Below are positions 7,848 through 12,537 of a DNA stretch of 12,537 bases, piece by piece. The notes below the pieces were generated by a model. That model saw only the letters and a list, made by a program, of their open reading frames with translations. It was not told the DNA's origin and ran no database searches. Position 1 is the stretch's first letter; each line of letters starts with the position of its first letter. The stretch is from DASPKX01 sp035627835 (GTDB taxonomy: Bacteria; Verrucomicrobiota; Verrucomicrobiia; Limisphaerales; SXQI01). The position numbers and the translations under genes are program-made. Where the stretch lies: NCBI GenBank assembly GCA_035627835.1, contig DASPKX010000009.1, positions 1 through 12,537 of the forward strand, in the 5' to 3' direction.

Positions 7848-8570
7848 ATGAGCATGACCCTTGCTCGTTCCGCGCGCTCCCGCGACGGCGGCTTCACCCT
7901 CATTGAACTGCTCGTCGTTATCGCGATCATCGCGATCCTGGCGTCGATGCTCCTGCCTGCGCTCTCGAAAGCCAAGGCATCCGCCCTGAAGACCAGTTGC
8001 CTAAACAACCTGCACAATCTCGGACTGGCCATGCTGATGTATTCAGACGATTACAACGGCTTTATCCCACGCGGCAACCACACCCCATGGTTCCTCGTGT
8101 ATATGCCGTATGTGCCGGAAGGCGGAACAACCAAGGATTTCCGCCACATTCGCATCTTCAAATGCCCGGCTTATCCGAACAAAGATCCGAAACGAAAGCA
8201 GGTCATCACCTACGTGATCAATGGCTGGAAGTTTAATAGCCCCAAGGACATGACCGGCCTTGAACAAATCGAGCCGAGCAAGCTCAACAAGTTTCAGCGG
8301 CCGTCGGAGTCAATTCACCTCGCCGATAACGAGGATGGTTCCTGGCGCCCGATCGTCACAGGTCTTAATGACCAGATCACGAATTTGAACGATGTTTGGA
8401 GCCCGAGCCATCTGCCCTACAATTCAGCGAAGCGCTTGAATTCTGAGCGCCGCGTGGCAGCCAAACGCCATGCCAACGGTTCAGGATTGCTTTACCTGGA
8501 TGGCCATTCCGGTTTCCTCAAAGGCGAGCAGATCAACATTGATCTCTGGCGCGAAGTGAAACCGAACTGA
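7848..8570 (+). CDS. Pseudopilin-like protein with type IV prepilin N-terminus and H-X9-DG motif
   Basis: This 240-residue protein has a short basic leader ending G14-G15, then F16-T-L-I-E20 (predicted cut G15/F16, Glu at +5), a hydrophobic helix to about residue 38 and A-L-S-K-A-K-A. H208 is followed nine residues later by D218-G219, the H-X9-DG motif. It should be membrane-inserted and matured by a prepilin peptidase such as the one encoded just downstream on the other strand. The ATG at 7848 is preferred because it gives a normal short leader; a second ATG lies at 7854, and a GTG at 7803 overlaps the stop of the giant gene (GTGA). No Shine-Dalgarno lies at a normal distance from 7848; a GGAGGG at 7812-7817 is about 30 nt too far. 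It follows the giant secreted protein by 41 nt, suggesting cotranscription. Its N-terminus closely resembles that of the pseudopilin at 2629-3510. Confidence 0.87.
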   Translation: MSMTLARSARSRDGGFTLIELLVVIAIIAILASMLLPALSKAKASALKTSCLNNLHNLGLAMLMYSDDYNGFIPRGNHTPWFLVYMPYVPEGGTTKDFRHIRIFKCPAYPNKDPKRKQVITYVINGWKFNSPKDMTGLEQIEPSKLNKFQRPSESIHLADNEDGSWRPIVTGLNDQITNLNDVWSPSHLPYNSAKRLNSERRVAAKRHANGSGLLYLDGHSGFLKGEQINIDLWREVKPN

Positions 8571-8580
8571 TCGCACCGCC

Positions 8581-9726
8581 TCAGCCCGGGAAAGCTTTCC
8601 CGGTAATGATCGCCTTGAGCAGATCAAGGTTCCGGATCGTTTCCACCCGCACCCATTCCGGCGCAAACATCCAGATCACAGCCGCGCCCGCAATGTAGGG
8701 CCCGTACGGAATCCGGCTGCTCCATTCCTTCCCTCGCGCGAGCGTTGCGATCCCTGTGATCACGAGCCCCAGCGCCGAGCTGACCATCAGCGAGAAGAAC
8801 GTCGCTTGCCATCCAAGGAACGCGCCAATGGCCGCCATGAACTTCACATCCCCAAAACCCATCGCTTCCCGCGGCATGCTCAGGAGCGCGGTCGTCGCCT
8901 CCATGAAACGCACTTCCTCCGGGTTGAACTTCTCCTCACCAATCAACAACTCCTCCGGAGAGAGTTTCACCCGCACATTGGTGAAACAGCGATCCACCAA
9001 CTCCAGCTTCGTCGCGTCGAAGACGATCGAGTCGCTTTTGCGGTAGAAGACATCTTCGTACGGCACACGCTCCTCCGGGAGCAGCACAGCATCTTCCGTG
9101 AACGTCACCGGCGCTGGTTCCGGGAGCGCAATCTGGTACCGCCCGAACAGGAGCTTCCCGCCGCGCAGAATTAAATAGATCACACCGCCGCCAATCAGGA
9201 TTCCCACAAAGCTTCGGAACATCGCCGTCGCGCGGCTATCCGTCATGTGCAGTAGAGGCGCGGCTGCGGAAGCCAAAAGCCCGGCAAAGATCCCGCCAAT
9301 TGTGATCTCATCTGGAATGATGAAGTGCTCGAAATCAATAAACGTGGCGACCACGAATCCCGACAAGATCACGCAATAAGCAATCGCCAGCGCAGTGGAT
9401 TGCTCCCCCACCCTCAGCCACGCTGCCACGAACAACAGCCCCGTTAGCAGCTCGACCAGCAGATAACGCGGGGAGATTGGCGCTTTGCAGTTGGCGCATT
9501 TTCCGCGCAGCACGATCCAGGTGACGATTGGAATGTTTAGGTAACCAGGAATCTTGTAGTTGCAGTGTGGGCAATGCGAAGGCGGCCAAACCACGCTCTC
9601 GCCACGGGGCATCCTGTGAATGCAGACATTCAGCAGGCTGCCGACCATCGAACCGAAGATGAAAAAGACCGCAGTCCAGAAATGGAACGGCACTAACTGC
9701 CAGGCTGGATCACTGAATATATTCAC
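8581..9726 (-). CDS. pilD: Prepilin peptidase (A24 family aspartic protease) with long internal insertion
   Basis: This inner-membrane enzyme cleaves prepilin leaders after Gly and usually N-methylates the new terminus. The 381-residue protein has a first membrane helix at about 14-33, then a zinc-type tetracysteine site C52-P-H-C55 and C77-A-N-C80, as in bifunctional PilD/GspO proteins. The catalytic aspartates are D131 (D-F-E-H-F-I-I-P-D) and D293 in the G-F-G-D-V-K motif. Further hydrophobic helices lie at about 88-106, 112-131, 140-160, 170-190, 295-330 and 340-355. Usual family members have about 220-290 residues; the excess is a charged, probably soluble stretch at about 200-288, just before the second catalytic motif. 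The GTG start at 9726 overlaps the aroE stop (GTGA), indicating translational coupling. The stop is 10 bp from the stop of the convergent pseudopilin gene, a likely substrate. The symbol is by family; gspO or comC would be equally valid. Confidence 0.92.
   Translation of the reverse strand: MNIFSDPAWQLVPFHFWTAVFFIFGSMVGSLLNVCIHRMPRGESVVWPPSHCPHCNYKIPGYLNIPIVTWIVLRGKCANCKAPISPRYLLVELLTGLLFVAAWLRVGEQSTALAIAYCVILSGFVVATFIDFEHFIIPDEITIGGIFAGLLASAAAPLLHMTDSRATAMFRSFVGILIGGGVIYLILRGGKLLFGRYQIALPEPAPVTFTEDAVLLPEERVPYEDVFYRKSDSIVFDATKLELVDRCFTNVRVKLSPEELLIGEEKFNPEEVRFMEATTALLSMPREAMGFGDVKFMAAIGAFLGWQATFFSLMVSSALGLVITGIATLARGKEWSSRIPYGPYIAGAAVIWMFAPEWVRVETIRNLDLLKAIITGKAFPG
8586..8603. repeat. Perfect 18-bp palindrome at convergent gene junction
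   Basis: CCGGGAAAG is followed directly by its reverse complement CTTTCCCGG. It encodes part of the C-terminus of the prepilin peptidase and lies 16 nt beyond the stop of the plus-strand pseudopilin gene. It could fold into a hairpin in either transcript, but no T-run follows on the plus strand, so it is not a classical intrinsic terminator. Confidence 0.6.
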
Positions 9727-10688
9727 TTTCCAGCCGCGGTTCCGTACACGTTCTTTAAGAGCGCGTCACGCATCAACGCGATCGGCGGCTTTTCCCCGGA
9801 CCAAATTTCCAAAGCCTTCGCGCCCTGGTAAAGGAGCATCCCAACGCCATTTGCTGTCTTGCAACCCGCCAGGCGAGCCGCTTGCAAAAACGGCGTTTCA
9901 GCAGGCCGATAAATCATATCGTACGCCTTCGCTGCGCGACTGAGACTCCAGCGCGACTCATCGAAGGGCAGTGGGTCCGTCGCCTTAAGCCCAGCCGACG
10001 TGGCATTCACCACCAACTCGACAGTGGAATTAGGATACCCGCAACGCACGTTCACTTCCGGAAAACGCTCTCGAATTTCCTCCGCGACGGCTTCAGCTTT
10101 TTCCATCGTGCGGTTCACCAGAAAAAGGTTTGCGACCCCTTCCGCCGCAAACTTCAGCGCCGCCACCCGCCCCGCGCCTCCGGCTCCTAGCAACAAGATG
10201 GTCGAGCCATTGATGTCATGCCCCAAGTCCTCTTCGATGGAGCGGGTGATGGCATCAGCATCCGTATTATAGCCTCGCGTGAAAATCTCCGCCTCCTGGT
10301 CGGGGTCCAATTGCCAGACTGGCTTGGCCACCCCACCCACGCGCGCGAGGAACTGCACTGTGTTCACCGCTCCCCATTCCTGCGCGGAGACATCCAATTC
10401 ATCCACCAACTCCACTGCCAAAAGCTTGTGTGGAACCGTCAGGTTCAGCCCGACAAACTTCATCCGCTTGGCGCCTTGCAGCGCCTGGGGCAGATCGCAC
10501 GGGTCTACGTCGAATGCGAGATATCTCCAATTCAGTCCGAGCGCGGCCATCGCTGGGTTGTGCATGCCTGGCGAGGCGGAATGCTTGATCGGATGGCCCA
10601 GCACCGCGCAATAGCGCGTGGTCGCGTTAATTTCCGAAAAATGCGGCACGCGCAGGTTGTATAATTGGCTCCCCACAAAGTCCAACAC
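9723..10688 (-). CDS. aroE: Shikimate dehydrogenase
   Basis: The enzyme reduces 3-dehydroshikimate to shikimate with NADPH in the aromatic amino acid pathway in the cytoplasm. Substrate-binding features are visible in order: G-H-P-I-K-H-S37-A-S39-P, N82-L-T-V-P-H-K88 with the catalytic Lys, G-A-V-N109-T, and G-Y-N-T-D143. The NADP domain has L-L-L-G-A-G-G-A-G-R (165-174), V-N-R-T (191-194), N-A-T-S-A-G (228-233) and D-M-I-Y-R-P-A-E-T-P (257-266), ending with N-G-V-G-M-L-L-Y-Q-G-A. The protein is 321 residues long, against about 270-290 usual. The extra length is an N-terminal extension and an insertion of about 15-20 residues between V-N-T and G-Y-N-T-D. The GTG at 10688 is the longest start and lacks a Shine-Dalgarno; an in-frame GTG at 10649 would give a more usual N-terminus and fits a promoter-like sequence inside the extension. 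Its TGA overlaps the prepilin peptidase start. Confidence 0.93.
   Translation of the reverse strand: MLDFVGSQLYNLRVPHFSEINATTRYCAVLGHPIKHSASPGMHNPAMAALGLNWRYLAFDVDPCDLPQALQGAKRMKFVGLNLTVPHKLLAVELVDELDVSAQEWGAVNTVQFLARVGGVAKPVWQLDPDQEAEIFTRGYNTDADAITRSIEEDLGHDINGSTILLLGAGGAGRVAALKFAAEGVANLFLVNRTMEKAEAVAEEIRERFPEVNVRCGYPNSTVELVVNATSAGLKATDPLPFDESRWSLSRAAKAYDMIYRPAETPFLQAARLAGCKTANGVGMLLYQGAKALEIWSGEKPPIALMRDALLKNVYGTAAGK
10658..10685 (-). promoter_or_regulatory. Possible sigma70-type promoter for aroE-pilD
   Basis: On the minus strand TTGGAC (10685-10680) and TATACA (10663-10658) are separated by 16 nt, a reasonable -35/-10 pair. Transcription would start near 10651, just upstream of the in-frame GTG at 10649, so the mRNA would be nearly leaderless. 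It lies inside the longest aroE frame, so the promoter and the long start are mutually exclusive readings. There is no experimental support in the sequence. Confidence 0.35.
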
Positions 10689-10767
10689 CGACTCGGGAGT
10701 GAGAGCTTATGATGACCTGACGCTCTTCAGAGACTTTCCCTCACTTCGGATTCGGTAAGCCACTTTC

Positions 10768-10796
10768 TTGCGACCCCGCTTTTCCGCTCGTAACCT
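10768..10796 (+). promoter_or_regulatory. Possible weak promoter upstream of small ORF and rhaB
   Basis: TTGCGA (10768-10773) and TAACCT (10791-10796) have an exact 17-nt spacing, but match the sigma70 consensus at only 4/6 and 3/6 positions. They lie 30 nt before the small ORF and its ribosome binding site, in the 138-bp gap divergent from aroE. Confidence 0.25.
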
Positions 10797-10826
10797 GCTC
10801 AAACAGAACGAAGGAAGATTTAAGCG

Positions 10827-11030
10827 ATGGGCACAGGCGAGGACAAAACCAACGGGCAAGGATTCAAGTCACTCCGTGATTACATCCTCTGGGAGCTGAA
10901 TTCCCTCGGTCATTCCCCTGCCAAATCCGCCACACTGGAAGACGATTCCGAAAGCGCCAGCAGCCTGAATCGAGCCATGCGCGGGAAGCTTAGATACCTC
11001 CACCTTTCCCGCAGCACGAAACCTGCGTGA
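10827..11030 (+). CDS. Small hypothetical protein, 67 residues
   Basis: I do not recognise this protein. It is a polar, probably soluble 67-residue product without signal peptide or membrane segment. It has a charged N-terminus (E-D-K), an aromatic/hydrophobic stretch S-L-R-D-Y-I-L-W-E-L-N (residues 15-25), an acidic Ser-rich middle (L-E-D-D-S-E-S-A-S-S) and a basic C-terminal third. Support for its being a gene is the Shine-Dalgarno-like AAGGAAG at 10811-10817, nine nt before the ATG, and its position between a weak promoter-like site and rhaB, 45 nt upstream of the kinase. Against it are its small size and lack of recognisable homology. It could be the first gene of a rhaB transcript or a chance frame. 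Confidence 0.45.
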   Translation: MGTGEDKTNGQGFKSLRDYILWELNSLGHSPAKSATLEDDSESASSLNRAMRGKLRYLHLSRSTKPA

Positions 11031-11075
11031 GTCTTCAAGCTGGTGTTCTGATTTACCCTCCAGTACATCGGCAGC

Positions 11076-12536
11076 GTGTCCGAGTTCAACTGTCTGGCTT
11101 TCGATTTAGGAGCTGAGAGCGGCCGTCTCATGCACGGCGGCCTGGCGGATGGCCAACTTTTTCTCAACGAGCTTTCCCGGTTTCCGAACCACGCCATTCA
11201 GAGCGGAAATCATCTCTATTGGGATGCGGATGCTTTGCTGCAGAACGTGCGCAAAAGCTTAACCGAAGCTGCTGGTCGCGGTGTTCGCTACGAATCAATC
11301 AGCACAGTTTCCTGGGGCCTGGATTATTTCCTGTTTAAAGGCCGCAACATTCTGCAACCAGTCTTCCATTACCGAGATTCGCGAAACGCGTGCGGCAAGC
11401 AGCGGCTTTTTTCGAAGATCACCTGGCCCGAATTGTTCGAAGAGACAGGCATTCAGGAGATGCCCATCAACACCAGCTATCAATTGGCGGCTGAAGATCC
11501 GGCACGGCTGAGGGGGGCGGATCGTCTCCTGAGCATCGCCGATGGCATTAACCACCTGCTCGGTGGCAAAGCGGCCATTGAAGAAACGATGGCAAGCACC
11601 TTTCAGATTTACAACCCGCGCACTCGCGCTTGGTCCAGGAAGATCCTCGATGCCCTGGATCTCCCGGGCGAGTTGCTCGGTCCCCTCTGCAAGCCGGGCG
11701 CTCGGCTCGGCTTTGTTGCGCCCCACTACGGCAACGCTCTGCGCCAAACCGAAATCATCGCCACCTGCTCGCATGATACCGCAGCGGCTGTCGCCGCCAT
11801 CCCTGCTCATGGATCTCAGCCAGGCGAATGGGCTTACATCAGTTCAGGCACCTGGTCTCTGCTCGGCGTCGAACTCAACGATCCCATCATCACCGATGAA
11901 GCTCGCGATCTGAACTTCACGAACGAAGTTGGTTACGGGAAAACCATTCGGTTGCTTAAGAATATCATCGGCCTCTGGCTCATTCAGGAGTGCCGCCGCG
12001 CCTGGGAAGCCAACGGCCAAAGGATCGCTTACGACGAATTAACGCGCCTCGCCTATAACGCAGAACCATTCCGCACATTGATCAATGTGGCAGACAGCCG
12101 CTTTGTGGCGCCTGGCGAGATGCCCGCACGCATTCAGGCCTACTGCAAAGAAGCTTCCCAGTCGCAGCCCTCTTCCGCAGGCGAGTTTGCACGGGCAATC
12201 TTTGAGAGCCTCGCGTTGCAATACCGTCGAACCCTCGACCGAGTTCAACGGCTCACAGGCACACGCGTGGACCGTCTGCATGTTGTCGGCGGAGGCTGCA
12301 AGAACGCGCTCCTGAATCAATTCACCGCCAATGCCACCGGCGTTCCCGTCATCGCCGGCCCGGTGGAGGCAACAGCCCTCGGCAACGTGCTCGTGCAAGC
12401 GATTACCGTGGGCCATTTCAATTCGCTTGCCGACGCGCGGGCGGCCGTCGCCCGATCATTCCCAACGACCACTTATCAACCCGAGAACACCGCCGGCTGG
12501 GAAGAGGCCTATGGACGCTTCTGTGAGTTACCCTAG
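11076..12536 (+). CDS. rhaB: L-rhamnulokinase (FGGY carbohydrate kinase)
   Basis: The enzyme phosphorylates L-rhamnulose to L-rhamnulose 1-phosphate with ATP, the second step of rhamnose breakdown in the cytoplasm. At 486 residues it matches the usual RhaB length (E. coli 489). It begins with the N-terminal phosphate motif A-F-D10-L-G-A-E-S-G-R17, followed by S-W-G-L-D-Y (79-84), H-Y-R-D-S-R (98-103), C-S-H-D234-T-A with the likely catalytic Asp, Y-I-S-S-G-T-W-S-L-L-G (254-264), L-L-K-N-I-I-G-L-W-L-I-Q-E-C-R-R (293-308), and the C-terminal G-G-G-C-K-N (405-410) and A-G-P-V-E-A-T-A-L-G-N motifs. The GTG start at 11076 places the first motif at the normal distance; no clear Shine-Dalgarno is visible. 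No rhamnose isomerase, aldolase or regulator is seen, although the window ends one base after the stop. A related kinase (fuculokinase or xylulokinase) is less likely because the G-A-E-S-G-R and P-V-E-A-T-A-L-G-N motifs are RhaB-like. Confidence 0.92.
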   Translation: MSEFNCLAFDLGAESGRLMHGGLADGQLFLNELSRFPNHAIQSGNHLYWDADALLQNVRKSLTEAAGRGVRYESISTVSWGLDYFLFKGRNILQPVFHYRDSRNACGKQRLFSKITWPELFEETGIQEMPINTSYQLAAEDPARLRGADRLLSIADGINHLLGGKAAIEETMASTFQIYNPRTRAWSRKILDALDLPGELLGPLCKPGARLGFVAPHYGNALRQTEIIATCSHDTAAAVAAIPAHGSQPGEWAYISSGTWSLLGVELNDPIITDEARDLNFTNEVGYGKTIRLLKNIIGLWLIQECRRAWEANGQRIAYDELTRLAYNAEPFRTLINVADSRFVAPGEMPARIQAYCKEASQSQPSSAGEFARAIFESLALQYRRTLDRVQRLTGTRVDRLHVVGGGCKNALLNQFTANATGVPVIAGPVEATALGNVLVQAITVGHFNSLADARAAVARSFPTTTYQPENTAGWEEAYGRFCELP

Positions 12537-12537
12537 C

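Noticed and set aside
7916..7940. Repeated TCGCGATC units in the pseudopilin N-terminus
   Set aside because: They are the codons of the repeated I-A-I-I-A-I helix, not an independent DNA element.
10218..10664. A 148-codon plus-strand open frame antisense to aroE
   Set aside because: The opposite strand encodes clear AroE motifs throughout; the plus-strand product shows no recognisable feature.
10698..10745. AGTGAG/CTCACT inverted repeat between aroE and the small ORF
   Set aside because: Only 6 bp with a 36-nt gap; expected by chance and without further symmetry.

Overview
The window looks like a chromosomal segment of a member of the Verrucomicrobiota, most like the Pedosphaera/Limisphaerales group. 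This is inferred from gene content, not from a marker gene. The clues are two pseudopilin-like proteins sharing the FTLIELLVVIAIIAILASML N-terminus and a C-terminal H-X9-DG motif, a giant exported protein of disulfide-free Ig domains plus Asp-box repeats ending in a '...DLKTW...FFRL' module, and moderately GC-rich DNA with many genes lacking a clear Shine-Dalgarno sequence. No rRNA, tRNA, CRISPR array, transposase or integrase was seen.

Layout. (1) Bases 2-2580, plus strand: the 3' part of a YfhO-type polytopic membrane protein, overlapped by 4 bp (ATGA) with a class I SAM-dependent methyltransferase; this looks like an envelope-polysaccharide or glycolipid pair. (2) Bases 2579-3510, minus strand: a pseudopilin-like gene converging on the methyltransferase. 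Its intrinsic terminator uses the A-run of the methyltransferase stop codon as its U-tract. (3) Bases 3511-3756: a divergent intergenic region with a small inverted repeat. (4) Bases 3757-8570, plus strand: a 1349-residue secreted protein (signal peptide, beta-rich N-domain, six Ig-like domains, twelve Asp-box propeller repeats, C-terminal module), followed by a second pseudopilin-like gene. (5) Bases 8581-10688, minus strand: shikimate dehydrogenase (aroE) overlapping by 4 bp (GTGA) a prepilin peptidase with a long internal insertion. A perfect 18-bp palindrome lies at the convergent junction with the second pseudopilin gene. (6) Bases 10689-12536, plus strand: a small unrecognised ORF and a complete rhamnulokinase (rhaB).

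How the parts may fit. The two pseudopilin-like proteins are plausible substrates of the prepilin peptidase encoded in the same ~7 kb. The giant protein sits between them and carries its own Sec signal, so the centre of the window may be a small surface-display or secretion module. That functional link is inferred only from proximity. The YfhO/methyltransferase pair, aroE and rhaB look like ordinary envelope or metabolic genes. The least described parts are the Ig/12-repeat protein and its flanking pseudopilins; nothing in the window proves a wholly new system.
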